A DNA stretch of 64,000 nt from Methylococcus sp. EFPC2. Its GTDB lineage: Bacteria > Pseudomonadota > Gammaproteobacteria > Methylococcales > Methylococcaceae. Under the pieces are notes generated by a model. It was not told where the DNA came from and did no database searches. It was given only the letters and a program-made list of their open reading frames with translations. The translations under genes were made by a program, and so were the position numbers. Shown here one piece after another: positions 19,930-29,612 of the stretch; within the stretch, counting starts at the first letter, position 1; every line of letters begins with the position of its first letter. The stretch is from the NCBI RefSeq assembly GCF_016925495.1, contig NZ_CP070491.1, forward strand, positions 3,856,001 through 3,920,000, written 5' to 3'.

Positions 19930-20952
19930 TCAGTAGCTGCGCGCTACCGAAAATCTTGCGAGCCGTATTAAGGCGTCTTTGAACTGGGAAGACGGTATGC
20001 AGTCCAGCGCCGTGATGGCCTTTTCCGCTTCTTCCCTTGCGCGCCGCGTAGTATACGCAATTGCGTCGGTAGACTCAACGATTGCGTACACATCTTTGAA
20101 GTGCTCGCGTTCGCCCTGCTCGATAGCGACCCGTAATATCTCGGCCTGCTCGGGCGAGGCGTGCTCCAGGGCATAGATGAGCGGCAGGGTGGGCTTGCCT
20201 TCGGCGAGATCGTCGCCCAGGTTTTTTCCCAGTTCCTCGGGATTGGCCATGTAGTCCAGTGCGTCGTCGATGAGCTGGAAGGCTATACCCAGGCGCAGGC
20301 CGTATTCGCGCAGGTTCTGCTCGACCTCGGGGGAGGCGCCGGTCAACACGCCCGCCAGTTGGCCGGCGGCGGCGAACAGGATGGCGGTCTTGCGGGCTAC
20401 CACGTCGAGGTATTTCTGCTCGGTGGTCGCGGGATTGTTGCAGTTCAAAAGCTGCAGGACCTCGCCCTCGGCGATCGCCGTGGTGGTGCTGGACATGATC
20501 TGCATCACCCGCAAGTCATGCACGCCGACCATCATCTCGAACGAGCGGGAATAGAGAAAATCGCCGACCAGAACGCTGGCGGAATTGCCCCACAGGCGGT
20601 TGGCCGTGTCGCGGCCCCGGCGCAGAGACGATTCGTCCACCACGTCGTCGTGCAGCAAGGTAGCCGTGTGTATGAACTCCAGTACAGCGGCCAGCGTGAG
20701 ATGCTTGTCGCCGGGGTAGTTCAGGGCTTTCGCCGCCAACAGCAGCAGCATGGGCCGCAGACGCTTGCCGCCGCTGTTGATGATGTAGTGACCGATTTGG
20801 TTGACCAGCAGCACGCCGGAACTCAGTTCCTTGACGATGATCTGGTCGACGGCCTTGTTTTCTTCCTCGACGAGTTGGCGGATGCCGGCGAATTCCTGTC
20901 GGGCGTCGTCTTCGTTTACCGACACGGTGGCCGTTGTGCTAAGGCTAGTCAT
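19930..20952 (-). CDS. ispB: Polyprenyl (octaprenyl-type) diphosphate synthase
   Basis: 340 residues. It condenses IPP units onto an allylic diphosphate to make the ubiquinone side chain. Both Asp-rich motifs are present: HDDVVDES (D102, D103, D106) and LIDDALDY (D229, D230, D233). GGKRLRP near residue 61 binds IPP. Length and motif spacing fit long-chain trans-prenyltransferases. Exact chain length cannot be read from motifs alone; octaprenyl is typical of gammaproteobacteria. Confidence 0.92.
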   Translation of the reverse strand: MTSLSTTATVSVNEDDARQEFAGIRQLVEEENKAVDQIIVKELSSGVLLVNQIGHYIINSGGKRLRPMLLLLAAKALNYPGDKHLTLAAVLEFIHTATLLHDDVVDESSLRRGRDTANRLWGNSASVLVGDFLYSRSFEMMVGVHDLRVMQIMSSTTTAIAEGEVLQLLNCNNPATTEQKYLDVVARKTAILFAAAGQLAGVLTGASPEVEQNLREYGLRLGIAFQLIDDALDYMANPEELGKNLGDDLAEGKPTLPLIYALEHASPEQAEILRVAIEQGEREHFKDVYAIVESTDAIAYTTRRAREEAEKAITALDCIPSSQFKDALIRLARFSVARSY

Positions 20953-21062
20953 GTAAAGTTCCCGCTCAAGTGAGGGCGGGCAGATTTCCTGATTGGATTA
21001 AAAAGTGTGCGAATCGTATGAACCGGGGCTGGTTAAGTCAAGTTGAGCGCTCCGGCCCCGCG

Positions 21063-21623
21063 CTAACGGAGCCGTTTTCCGCTCAATGCGTCGTAGATGG
21101 GCGTCGGTTCACCACGCCCTCCGAGCTCACCGGGAAGAAAAACGAGATCGGTGCCGGGAAAATAATGTCGTACCCGCAGTCTCGTTCGCGCCGGAGCCGT
21201 TCCGCTGCGATTCGCGCTGGTGGATACCACAGGGCCGCCAAACGCGCGGCACAATGCCGCCGACGGGCCGTGGGCCGTCACCCGAACGGCGATGCCGCCG
21301 CTGTCTCCCCGCAACAGCTCGGGTACCCAGGACTGCGCTGGAACGATCCGGGTAATCGGGCCGGGCCAGCCGAGCTTGAGCGCCTCTCGCAAACCCGGAT
21401 GGCGGAGGTCCAGGAAGGGTTCCAGTTGGCGGAAATTCTCGGCGATCAGTATCAGCCCCTTGGTCGAGGGGCGTTGTTTCGACGCCAACAATTTTTCGAT
21501 CGCCGCGAGGTTGCGGGGATCGCAACCCAAGCCGTAAACCGCTTCGGTCGGATAGGCGATCAAGCCGCCTCGGCGCAGTTGACGCACGCATAAGCGCAGA
21601 CGGAACGCCGATACCCAGCCCAT
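21063..21623 (-). CDS. tsaC: Threonylcarbamoyl-AMP synthase TsaC (YrdC/RimN)
   Basis: 186 residues, the single-domain YrdC form. It makes threonylcarbamoyl-AMP for t6A37 modification of ANN-decoding tRNAs. Visible motifs: GGLIAYPTEAVYGLGCDP (basic RNA/nucleotide site entrance), KQRPSTKGLILI (KxR...SxN-type site), AVRVTAHG and VVSTSANRSGT. No Sua5 C-terminal domain is present. It starts 11 bp after topA on the same strand, probably in one operon with topA, smg and dprA. Confidence 0.92.
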   Translation of the reverse strand: MGWVSAFRLRLCVRQLRRGGLIAYPTEAVYGLGCDPRNLAAIEKLLASKQRPSTKGLILIAENFRQLEPFLDLRHPGLREALKLGWPGPITRIVPAQSWVPELLRGDSGGIAVRVTAHGPSAALCRAFGGPVVSTSANRSGTAPARTRLRVRHYFPGTDLVFLPGELGGRGEPTPIYDALSGKRLR

Positions 21624-21633
21624 CCGAGGGAGC

Positions 21634-23937
21634 TTAGCTTTCGGTTATGGCGTTCAATTCGCCTTCGTAGGGCGTCGCATAACCGCATTCTTTCTGCGGG
21701 CAGACTTTTTCGGTACCGCGCCGTTTGGTGGTTTTCAGGGTCAATATCGGCCAGCCGCAGTTGGGGCAGGGCTCCGCCAGGGGCGGATTCCAGGCCGCGT
21801 AGCTGCAGGTCGGGTAGGTCGAGCAGGAATAGAACAGCTTGCCGAAGCGCGACTTGCGCTTGATGAGGCTGCCTTTCTTGCACTCCGGGCACTGGACGCC
21901 GGTGTCCTCCGGCTTTTCCAAAGGCTCGATGTGCTTGCACTTGGGATACGCGCTGCAACCGATGAATTTGCCGTAGCGCCCGGTCTTGATGACCAGCGGC
22001 GAATCGCACTTCGGGCAGGTCTTGCCTTCGACCACCTCCGGTTCCGCCGATGTCGTTTCACCGTTGAGATTGCGCGTGTACTTGCAGGTCGGATAGTTGT
22101 TGCAGCCGATGAAACGGCCGTTGCGCCCCAGGCGTATCGACAAAGGCCCGCCGCAGTCCGGACAGGCTTCCTCGATGGCTTCATGGGTGACATCGGCGCG
22201 CTTGAGCCCTTCGTCCTTGGCCTCGATCAGCGACTTGAACGGCCCCCAGAATTCCTTCATCAAGGGTATCCAGGTTTTCTCGCCGCGCGATACCGCGTCG
22301 AGGTCGTCCTCCAGATTGGCGGTAAAGTTGTAGTCGACGTATTGGGTGAAATGCTCGGTGAGGAATTTGTTGACGATACGGCCGACATCGGTCGGGCGGA
22401 AGCGCTTGGCGTCCAGTTCCACGTAATGGCGCTGCTGCAGGGTGGAGATGATGGAGGCATAGGTCGACGGCCGGCCGATGCCGTATTCCTCCAAGGTCTT
22501 GACCAGGCTGGCTTCGGTGAAGCGCGGAGGCGGTTCGGTGAAATGCTGGCCGGCGACGATTTCGGCCAGATCGACCTGCTCGCCGCTCTTGAGCGCGGGC
22601 AAATAGCTCTCGTCGTCCTCGCCGGCCTGCGCATCGTCGCGCCCCTCCAGGTAGACCGCCATGAACCCCGGATTGATGACGGTGGAGCCGTTGGCGCGAA
22701 AGACATTGCCCTCGCCGCAACCGAGATCGACCGCCACCGTGCCTATGGTCGCGTGTATCATCTGGCATGCGACGGTGCGCTTCCAGATCAGGCTGTAGAG
22801 CTTGAACTGGTCCGGCGAGAGATGAGACTTCACCTGCTCGGGCACGCGGAAGGCCGAGGTCGGACGCACCGCCTCGTGAGCCTCCTGGGCGTTCTTGCTC
22901 TTGGTTTTGTAGACCGGTGCCTGTTCCGGGATATTGTCTTTGCCGAAACGCTTGGCGATCAGTTCGCGCAGCTCCTGGATCGCCTCATTGGCCAGGCTGA
23001 CCGAGTCGGTACGCATATAGGTGATCAAGCCTACGGATTCGCCGCCGAGGTCTATGCCTTCGTAGAGTTGCTGCGCGACGGTCATGGTGCGGCGGGTGGT
23101 AAAGCCCAGCTTGCGCGCCGCTTCCTGTTGCAGGGTCGAGGTGGTGAACGGCGCGGCGGGATTGCGCTTGCGCTCCTTCTCCTCGACCTTGAGCACCGAA
23201 AGCTGGCCGTTCGCGGCCTTCAGCAAGGCGTCGCGGACCTGGCCCGCCTGAGCCTCGTCGGTGATGCTGAACTGTTCGAGTTTCTGGCTTTCGTAATGGG
23301 TCAGGCGCGCCTTGAACGCTTGTTCTGCTGTCCGCGCCGTGGCCTCGATGGTCCAGTATTCCTGGGTCTTGAAGGCCTCGATCTCCAGTTCCCGTTCGAC
23401 GATCATGCGCAGGGCGGGGCTCTGCACCCGGCCGGCGGAGAGGCCGCGGCGGATTTTCTTCCACAGCAGGGGAGAGAGTTTGAAGCCGACCAGATAATCC
23501 AGCGCCCGGCGTGCCTGCTGGGCATCGATCAAATCCTTGGACAGCGCCTGGGGATGCTCGATGGCCTCGGTGATCGCACGCTTGGTGATTTCGTGGAAAA
23601 CAACCCGGTGCACCGGCTTGTTTTCCAGCAGTTTCTTTTCCTTGAGTATCTCGTACAAGTGCCAGGAAATCGCCTCGCCCTCGCGGTCCGGGTCGGTCGC
23701 GAGATAGAGCGCATCGGCCTTCTTGGCGGCGGAGGCGATGGTCTGCACGTGTTTCTGGTTGCGATCGATGACCTCGTATTTCATCGCGAAGTCGTGTTCC
23801 GGATCGACCGCGCCTTCTTTCGGCACCAGATCGCGCACATGGCCGTACGAGGCGTAAACCTGGAAGTCCTTGCCCAGGTATTTTTCTATCGTTTTGGCCT
23901 TGGCCGGCGATTCGACGATGACGAGATTGTGGCTCAT
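21634..23937 (-). CDS. topA: DNA topoisomerase I
   Basis: 767 residues. A type IA topoisomerase that relaxes negative supercoils. N-terminal Toprim domain: LVIVESPAKAKTIEKYLG, then DPDREGEAI with the acidic metal site. GYPS-like middle and SAGRVQSPALRMIVEREL follow, and the active-site tyrosine lies in GLITYMRTDS. C-terminal zinc ribbons start about residue 600: CPDCGG, CPKCDS, CPECKKG and a fourth CPNCG. Length is shorter than E. coli TopA (865), which ends in extra zinc-free domains. Confidence 0.96.
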   Translation of the reverse strand: MSHNLVIVESPAKAKTIEKYLGKDFQVYASYGHVRDLVPKEGAVDPEHDFAMKYEVIDRNQKHVQTIASAAKKADALYLATDPDREGEAISWHLYEILKEKKLLENKPVHRVVFHEITKRAITEAIEHPQALSKDLIDAQQARRALDYLVGFKLSPLLWKKIRRGLSAGRVQSPALRMIVERELEIEAFKTQEYWTIEATARTAEQAFKARLTHYESQKLEQFSITDEAQAGQVRDALLKAANGQLSVLKVEEKERKRNPAAPFTTSTLQQEAARKLGFTTRRTMTVAQQLYEGIDLGGESVGLITYMRTDSVSLANEAIQELRELIAKRFGKDNIPEQAPVYKTKSKNAQEAHEAVRPTSAFRVPEQVKSHLSPDQFKLYSLIWKRTVACQMIHATIGTVAVDLGCGEGNVFRANGSTVINPGFMAVYLEGRDDAQAGEDDESYLPALKSGEQVDLAEIVAGQHFTEPPPRFTEASLVKTLEEYGIGRPSTYASIISTLQQRHYVELDAKRFRPTDVGRIVNKFLTEHFTQYVDYNFTANLEDDLDAVSRGEKTWIPLMKEFWGPFKSLIEAKDEGLKRADVTHEAIEEACPDCGGPLSIRLGRNGRFIGCNNYPTCKYTRNLNGETTSAEPEVVEGKTCPKCDSPLVIKTGRYGKFIGCSAYPKCKHIEPLEKPEDTGVQCPECKKGSLIKRKSRFGKLFYSCSTYPTCSYAAWNPPLAEPCPNCGWPILTLKTTKRRGTEKVCPQKECGYATPYEGELNAITES

Positions 23938-23995
23938 GAGGCAGGGGAGGGCGCGACGCCGGAATGTGGTCGATGGATGATCGCTAAACAGGCGT

Positions 23996-24463
23996 TCAGT
24001 GGATATAACCCGGCATGGTTTCGTACACCAGGTTTTCCATTCGGGCGAACGCGACTTCCTCGTCCGGCTGGCTGAACAATATCATCAGCACGATCCATTT
24101 CAGGTTTTCCAGGGAGATGCGCTCCTCGTTCAGCGCCATGGCCCGGTCAATCACCAGTTCGCGGTTGGCCGGGCTCAGGATGCCACTCTGTTCGAGTGAC
24201 ATGAGCAGGCTTTGGCATTCCATGTCCAGCTTGGCGGCTTCCTCGTGGGCGAAGATGCGGAATGCTGGGGACGACACGGCCGTGATGGGCTTGTGCTCCG
24301 CCAGCGACTCCAGCCAATCGAACGCCTTGGTGATCTCTTCCTGCGGAAAACCGGCCTCCAGCAACTCGGTGCGTATGGTGTCCGGATCGGGCTCGGGCTC
24401 GGCTTCGCCCCCCATGTAGTTTTCGAACAGGTAGATCAGAACGTCGAATACGTTTTCTTTCAT
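23996..24463 (-). CDS. smg: Smg family protein (DUF494)
   Basis: 155 residues from the ATG at 24,463-24,461. Longer extensions of this frame overlap dprA and are not conserved. MKENVFDVLIYLFENYM is the family signature start, followed by TELLEAGFPQEEITKAFDWLE and the closing LVYETMPGYIH. The gene sits between dprA and topA as in many gammaproteobacteria. The molecular function is unknown. The length matches E. coli Smg (157). Confidence 0.9.
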   Translation of the reverse strand: MKENVFDVLIYLFENYMGGEAEPEPDPDTIRTELLEAGFPQEEITKAFDWLESLAEHKPITAVSSPAFRIFAHEEAAKLDMECQSLLMSLEQSGILSPANRELVIDRAMALNEERISLENLKWIVLMILFSQPDEEVAFARMENLVYETMPGYIH

Positions 24464-24494
24464 GCAAATTCTCGGTAAGCGATGGGCTAGGGAG

Positions 24495-25601
24495 TCACCG
24501 GATGCGGCAGTACAATCCACCGCCGGAGGCGATGACGTAACCATCCAGTTCCAGCAACAACAGCATGGAGGTGATGGTTTCCGGCGCGAATCCCGTCGCT
24601 GCGATGAGAGTATCCACAGAGGTTGGTTCATACGCAACAGATTTTAAGAGCGAGGCGAGGGCCGGATCGGGGGCCGCGGGCTTTTCTCCGCTGTCCGGAA
24701 CCGCAGCCGGGGCAGGGGTATAGACCCCCAACTCCTCCAAAATGTCCTGCACGGTCTCCACCAGCTTGGCGCCCTGCTTGATCAAGGCGTTGCATCCACG
24801 CGACAAGGGATTCTGGATGGAGCCGGGTATGGCGAAGACTTCGCGGCCCTGCTCCAGGGCCAGGCGTGCGGTGATCAGGGAGCCGCTGCGCAGCGCCGCC
24901 TCGACCACCAGCACGCCGCGCGACAGTCCGCTGATGATGCGGTTGCGGCGGGGGAAATTGCCGGCTTGCGGCGCCGTGCCGGTGGGCAGCTCGGATACCA
25001 GGGCGCCGCCGCATTGCACGATGGTCTCGGCCAGGCGGGCGTGGCGGGCGGGGTAAACCTGGTCCGGCCCGGTGCCGGCGACCGCTACCGTTCGTCCCCG
25101 TCCCTCCAGCGCGCCCCGGTGCGCAGCGGCGTCGATGCCCAAGGCCAGCCCGCTGGTCACCGCCCAGCCGGCTTCGGCCAAGGCCCGGGAAAAATCACGG
25201 GCCAGTTTTTCGCCCGTAGGGGAGGGATTCCGGCTGCCGACCACCGCGAGCTGCAGGCTGCCCAGTGCGAGGGGGGCGCCCTCGACGAACAACACGGGCG
25301 GTGGATCGGCGATTTCACGCAAGGGCAACGGATAGTCGGGGTGATCGAGCGTCAGGCAGTGGCGGTTCGGTTCGGCGAGCCAGCGCAGGTCGTCGTCGAC
25401 TTTGCGCCAGTCGGGCGCGAGCAGCCCATCCACGGTCGCCGCCGCCAGCCCCAGTGCGGTCAGGCCGGCGCGCGATTCGGAAAAGACCCCTTCGGGCGAT
25501 CCGAAATGATCCCGAAGGGTTTGGAAGGCTCGCGGGCCCACGCGGGGCGTACGCATGAGCGCCAGCCAATAGGCAAGTTCCTGGGCAGGGGTTGCCGTCA
25601 A
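24495..25601 (-). CDS. dprA: DNA-processing protein DprA (DNA protecting protein)
   Basis: 368 residues. It loads RecA on incoming single-stranded DNA during transformation. Rossmann-like core: AVVGSRNPSPTGEKLARDF, SGLALGIDAAAHRGAL, VAVAGTGPDQVYPARH, GNFPRRNRIISGLS and VVEAALRSGSLITA. A C-terminal winged-helix-like domain (DprA-WH) lies after about residue 300. The start is TTG at 25,601, which keeps the conserved N-terminal helix ELAYWLALMRTPRVGP. The ATG at residue 16 would cut into it. It begins two bases after the stop of the LysM gene. Confidence 0.93.
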   Translation of the reverse strand: MTATPAQELAYWLALMRTPRVGPRAFQTLRDHFGSPEGVFSESRAGLTALGLAAATVDGLLAPDWRKVDDDLRWLAEPNRHCLTLDHPDYPLPLREIADPPPVLFVEGAPLALGSLQLAVVGSRNPSPTGEKLARDFSRALAEAGWAVTSGLALGIDAAAHRGALEGRGRTVAVAGTGPDQVYPARHARLAETIVQCGGALVSELPTGTAPQAGNFPRRNRIISGLSRGVLVVEAALRSGSLITARLALEQGREVFAIPGSIQNPLSRGCNALIKQGAKLVETVQDILEELGVYTPAPAAVPDSGEKPAAPDPALASLLKSVAYEPTSVDTLIAATGFAPETITSMLLLLELDGYVIASGGGLYCRIR

Positions 25602-25602
25602 G

Positions 25603-26631
25603 TTAGGGGGTTACGACGGCGTCATTGATGTGCAGCGCGCGGGTGGCTTTCATGACCAGCCCGAAGCTGACACGCTCGTAAGGCTTGAAAACCAGAAGCG
25701 TGCCCGACTTCTCGCGCGGCAAATCCACCGTTTCGGCGGCTTGCCGGCTGACGATGTCGCGTTCGGTGCGGCCAGCCCGGTAAATGTCGAGGACGTGACC
25801 GGTTTCCAGCCCATCGGCGTAACCGCGGTCGATGATGATCACCTGATATTGGCCGATCTGGCTGACGCCGTCCACGACGCTGATGATGTGCCCTTCGACC
25901 AGTTTGTCCGGCGCGTGGGGCTGGTACTGCATCTGCATCGTTTCCTGTTCGACCGGCAGCAGGCGGTCGCCGATGATCACCTCGCGTTCGGTGCGGGTCA
26001 GTTGCAGGGTGGCAATCTCGCCGCCACGCTCGAGTGTGGCATCGCCTACGGACAAGGCCTCGTAACCCAGGACTTCCCGCGTGTCGGGGTCGCGGTAGGC
26101 GGCGCCGGGACGGAAGATCATGAAGCCGTCGTCGTGTGCCTGCTCGGCGAGCCCGCGTGCGTAGATTCGGTCACCCGCTCCGCCGACGATGTGTTCCTCG
26201 GCAAAATCCACGACATAAGGCGCCGATTCCAGTTCGCCCGCGCCGACCACCTTGGGCCGGGTCAAGAATTGCCGCACCGCGTTCATTGGAATGACGGGTA
26301 TGGCCTGTTCGAGCGGGCTTATCCGGACCTGCGGGCTGAGCCTGAGCTCCGACGGGCGGCCGACGGTCAGTTGCGGCTTGCCGTCGACATAGGTCAAGCG
26401 CAACTCGTCGCCCGGATAGATCCAGTGCGGGTTGCGAATCTGCGGGTTTTCCCGCCATATCTGTGGCCACTGCCAGGGTTTTTGCAGAAAACGGCCCGCG
26501 ATGTCCCACAAGGTATCGCCCCGGACCACGACATAAGTCTCCGGATGTTCGGGGTTTAGGGCGATTTCGTCCGCCCGTAGGCCGGACGCGGCGAGCAACA
26601 AGCAGAAGGTGAGCAGTATGCGCAGTATCAT
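25603..26631 (-). CDS. Secreted LysM-domain peptidoglycan-binding protein
   Basis: 342 residues from ATG 26,631, chosen because AGAGGA lies nine bases upstream and a clean signal peptide follows (MILRILLTFCLLLAASGLRA). A LysM domain follows at once: YVVVRGDTLWDIAGRFLQ...IYPGDELRL. The remaining ~230 residues form a beta-rich domain with repeated R-G-Y/D-R-E elements, found behind LysM in proteins commonly encoded upstream of dprA. It is probably periplasmic, bound to the cell wall. The specific function is unknown. It is divergent from def. Confidence 0.88.
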   Translation of the reverse strand: MILRILLTFCLLLAASGLRADEIALNPEHPETYVVVRGDTLWDIAGRFLQKPWQWPQIWRENPQIRNPHWIYPGDELRLTYVDGKPQLTVGRPSELRLSPQVRISPLEQAIPVIPMNAVRQFLTRPKVVGAGELESAPYVVDFAEEHIVGGAGDRIYARGLAEQAHDDGFMIFRPGAAYRDPDTREVLGYEALSVGDATLERGGEIATLQLTRTEREVIIGDRLLPVEQETMQMQYQPHAPDKLVEGHIISVVDGVSQIGQYQVIIIDRGYADGLETGHVLDIYRAGRTERDIVSRQAAETVDLPREKSGTLLVFKPYERVSFGLVMKATRALHINDAVVTP

Positions 26632-26829
26632 GACGCCGTATCCTCTGTCAGTCATCCCGGCGAGCGGGTAGGGGCGAGGTAAATGGGGGGTGGGCGGAAG
26701 AGTGGACTGTTGCTGCGGACCGCAAAGCGCCAAGTTCCCGGCGTTTCGCGGCCTATCCGAAGCGTTCCAAAGCATAGAGGAATTCGGCTAGAATGCCAAA
26801 AACCCACACCCACGTTCGGTCGTAATCCC

Positions 26830-27369
26830 ATGGCGCTTTTGACGATACTTGAATTTCCCGACAAACGTCTGAGAAACAAGGCCTTGCCCGTCGAAACGGT
26901 GGACGACTCCGTTCGCAAACTGCTCGACGATATGCTGGAAACCATGTATGCCGCGCCCGGCATCGGTCTGGCCGCGACCCAGGTCAACGTGCGGAAACGG
27001 GTGATCGTGATCGATACGTCCGAAGAGAAGAACGCCCCGCTGTGCCTGATCAACCCCGAGATCACCGAAAAATCCGGTACCGAGGAAATGGACGAGGGTT
27101 GTTTGTCGGTGCCGGGGGTGTTCGAGAAGGTCTCCCGTGCCGAACACGTGAAGGTCAGGGCGCTCGACCGCGAGGGGCAGTCCTTCGAGCTGGAAACCGG
27201 CGGTTTGCTGGCGGTGTGCATACAGCATGAGATCGACCATCTCGAAGGCAAGCTGTTCGTGGATTATCTTTCGCCCCTCAAGCGGCACCGCGCCCGCAAG
27301 AAGCTGGAGAAGGACCGCCGGCTCAAGGCCGCCGAAGGCGACCAGCCCGAAAAGCATGTGGCGATCTGA
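26830..27369 (+). CDS. def: Peptide deformylase
   Basis: 179 residues. It removes the formyl group from nascent N-terminal Met. All three motifs are present: GIGLAATQ (44-51), EGCLSVPG (89-96, metal ligand C91) and HEIDH (133-137, His ligands and catalytic Glu134). The start at ATG 26,830 gives the family N-terminus [14 protein letters not shown]. It is divergent from the LysM gene and followed 33 bp later by fmt, the functional partner. Confidence 0.96.
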   Translation: MALLTILEFPDKRLRNKALPVETVDDSVRKLLDDMLETMYAAPGIGLAATQVNVRKRVIVIDTSEEKNAPLCLINPEITEKSGTEEMDEGCLSVPGVFEKVSRAEHVKVRALDREGQSFELETGGLLAVCIQHEIDHLEGKLFVDYLSPLKRHRARKKLEKDRRLKAAEGDQPEKHVAI

Positions 27370-27402
27370 AAACCGAATTCGCCGCCCCTTCCTCGTAAAT
27401 TC

Positions 27403-28335
27403 ATGAAAATACTGTTCGCGGGCACGCCGGACTTCGCCGTGCCCACGTTGCGCATGTTGCTCGCTTCCGGGCATGAGATCGCCGCCGTTTATACCCAGCC
27501 GGACCGTCCGGCCGGGCGCGGGCGCAAGACTCAGCCCAGCCCGGTCAAGGAGCTGGCTCTGGCCCACGGCATCCCGGTGATACAGCCGGAATCGCTGAGG
27601 CCCGCCGAAGAACAGGATCGACTGCGGTCTTACGGCGCCGACCTGATGGTCGTGATCGCCTACGGCTTGATATTGCCCAAGGCGGTGCTCGAAATTCCCC
27701 GGCTGGGCTGCGTCAACGTGCACGCCTCGCTGCTGCCGCGCTGGCGCGGGGCGGCTCCCATCCAGCGCGCCATCCTGGCCGGCGACGCCGAAACCGGGGT
27801 GACCATCATGTGCATCGAACCCAAGCTCGACGCCGGCCCCATGCTGCATAAGGCCCGTACGCCGATAGCCCCGCTGGAATCCGCCCAGGACCTGCATGAC
27901 CGGCTGGCCGTGTTGGGTGCGGAAGCCCTGCGGGCAAGCCTGCCGGGCATAGAAACGGCTAGTCTGCAGCCCGAAATCCAGGACGAAAGCGGGGTTACTT
28001 ATGCGGAAAAACTGGAAAAGCGGGAGGCGGCCATCGATTGGACGCGCCCGGCCGTCGAACTGGAACGCCAGGTGCGCGCTTTCAATCCCTGGCCGGTGGC
28101 CGAGACGACGTGGCGAGGTTCTATCCTGCGTATCTGGCGCGCAGAAGCGCTGGAACGGGAGGCGGGAGCCGAGCCCGGTACGGTGCTCGCCGCCGGCAAA
28201 AGCCTGGAGGTCGCCACGGGCCGCGGCGTGCTGAACGTGCTGGAGCTCCAGCTCCCCGGCGGCAAGCGTCTGCCCGCCCAGGCGTTCCTCAATGCGCACG
28301 CCCTCAACGGCGTGCGGCTGGGCGCGGACGCTTGA
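27403..28335 (+). CDS. fmt: Methionyl-tRNA formyltransferase
   Basis: 310 residues. It formylates initiator Met-tRNA using 10-formyl-THF. MKILFAGTPDFAVPTLR opens the Rossmann-like fold. The catalytic region is in NVHASLLPRWRGAAPIQRAI with SLLPRWRG. DAGPMLHK follows, and the C-terminal OB-like domain begins about 205. The stop overlaps the TTG start of rsmB, so the two are coupled. Confidence 0.96.
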   Translation: MKILFAGTPDFAVPTLRMLLASGHEIAAVYTQPDRPAGRGRKTQPSPVKELALAHGIPVIQPESLRPAEEQDRLRSYGADLMVVIAYGLILPKAVLEIPRLGCVNVHASLLPRWRGAAPIQRAILAGDAETGVTIMCIEPKLDAGPMLHKARTPIAPLESAQDLHDRLAVLGAEALRASLPGIETASLQPEIQDESGVTYAEKLEKREAAIDWTRPAVELERQVRAFNPWPVAETTWRGSILRIWRAEALEREAGAEPGTVLAAGKSLEVATGRGVLNVLELQLPGGKRLPAQAFLNAHALNGVRLGADA

Positions 28336-29612
28336 ACAGTCGCGCCCTCGCCGCGCACATCCTGGCCCAGGTCATCGGAGAGGGGCGCTCGCTCACTGCG
28401 GCCCTGGAATCTACGCTGCCGGAGATACCCGCCGAACAGGACCGTGCCTTCGTGCAGGCCCTGTGCTTCGGCGTGCTGCGCGGTTACGAACGCCTGGACT
28501 GCGTGTTGAGACAACTGGCGACGCGGCCGATCAAGGATTTCGAAATCCGCATGCTCGCCCTGCTCGGTTTGTACCAGCTCGAACATACGCGGGTGAAGCC
28601 CCACGCGGCCGTGTCCGAGACCGTGGCGGCGGCCGGCCGCAGAAGCTGGGCCAAGCCCCTGCTCAACGCGGTGCTGCGCAATTACCAGCGGCGGCGCGAG
28701 GAGCTTCTCGCCGCAGCCGGCAAGAACGAAAGCGCCGCGCTGGGCCATCCCGACTGGCTGATCGCCCGCATCCGCGCCGACTGGCCCGAACAGGCCGCCG
28801 CCATCATGGCCGACGCGAATCAGACTCCGCCCATGACCCTCCGGGTCAACCGCAGGCAGGGCACGCGCGAAGACTATCTCGAAAAACTCGCGCGTGCCGG
28901 CTTGAATGCCCGGCCCGGCCGGCATGCGTCCGACGCCGTCATATTGGAGAATCCCGTGGCGGTCGAGCGCCTGCCCGGATTCGAATCGGGTGAGGTTTCG
29001 GTGCAGGACGAGGCCGCGCAGCTCGCCGCCGGCCTGCTCGACCTGCAATCCGGTCAGCGCGTCCTGGACGTCTGCGCGGCGCCCGGCGGCAAGACGCTGC
29101 ATATGCTGGAGTCTTGCCCGGATGCCGACGTGACCGCCCTGGACATCGCCCCCGACCGGATCGCCCGCATCCGGCAGAATCTGCAGCGCGCAGGTTTGCG
29201 CGCCGGCTTGCTGACGGGCGATGCGGCAACGCCCGGGTCCTGGTGGGACGGCCGGCATTACGACCGCATCCTGCTGGACGCGCCCTGTTCCGCGACCGGC
29301 GTCATCCGCCGGCACCCCGACATCAAGCGCTTGCGCAAGCCGGAGGATATCGAGTCCCTGCAGTCCACCCAGCGGCGCATCCTGGAAGCGGTCTGGCCCC
29401 TGCTGGCACCGGGCGGCCGGCTGCTTTACGCGACCTGTTCCATCCTGCGGGCGGAAAACGAAGACAACGTCGCGGACTTCGTCCGCCGCCACCCCGATGC
29501 CCGCCACGAACCGGTAGAGGCCGATTGGGGACGGTCCACCGGCTGCGGCCGTCAAATCCTGACCGGCGAAGACGGCATGGACGGTTTCTACTACGCGCTT
29601 CTGGAAAAATGA
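28332..29612 (+). CDS. rsmB: 16S rRNA m5C967 methyltransferase
   Basis: 426 residues from TTG 28,332, overlapping the fmt stop. The N-terminus SRALAAHILAQVI begins the NusB-like RNA-binding domain (to about 145). The SAM-binding domain follows: LDVCAAPGGKT, ALDIAPDR and LLDAPCSATG (motif IV cysteine). YATCSI carries the catalytic motif VI cysteine. No ATG gives a full-length protein. The ATGA overlap with the next gene suggests one operon from def to ntrX. Confidence 0.94.
   Translation: MNSRALAAHILAQVIGEGRSLTAALESTLPEIPAEQDRAFVQALCFGVLRGYERLDCVLRQLATRPIKDFEIRMLALLGLYQLEHTRVKPHAAVSETVAAAGRRSWAKPLLNAVLRNYQRRREELLAAAGKNESAALGHPDWLIARIRADWPEQAAAIMADANQTPPMTLRVNRRQGTREDYLEKLARAGLNARPGRHASDAVILENPVAVERLPGFESGEVSVQDEAAQLAAGLLDLQSGQRVLDVCAAPGGKTLHMLESCPDADVTALDIAPDRIARIRQNLQRAGLRAGLLTGDAATPGSWWDGRHYDRILLDAPCSATGVIRRHPDIKRLRKPEDIESLQSTQRRILEAVWPLLAPGGRLLYATCSILRAENEDNVADFVRRHPDARHEPVEADWGRSTGCGRQILTGEDGMDGFYYALLEK

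Noticed and set aside
21931-24075. A long plus-strand frame (over 700 codons) opposite topA.
   Set aside because: It is the antisense shadow of a GC-rich gene; the minus-strand frame is a complete topoisomerase I with all motifs.
26788-28299. A minus-strand frame of about 500 codons opposite def and fmt.
   Set aside because: No family resemblance, and the plus strand carries two complete enzymes.
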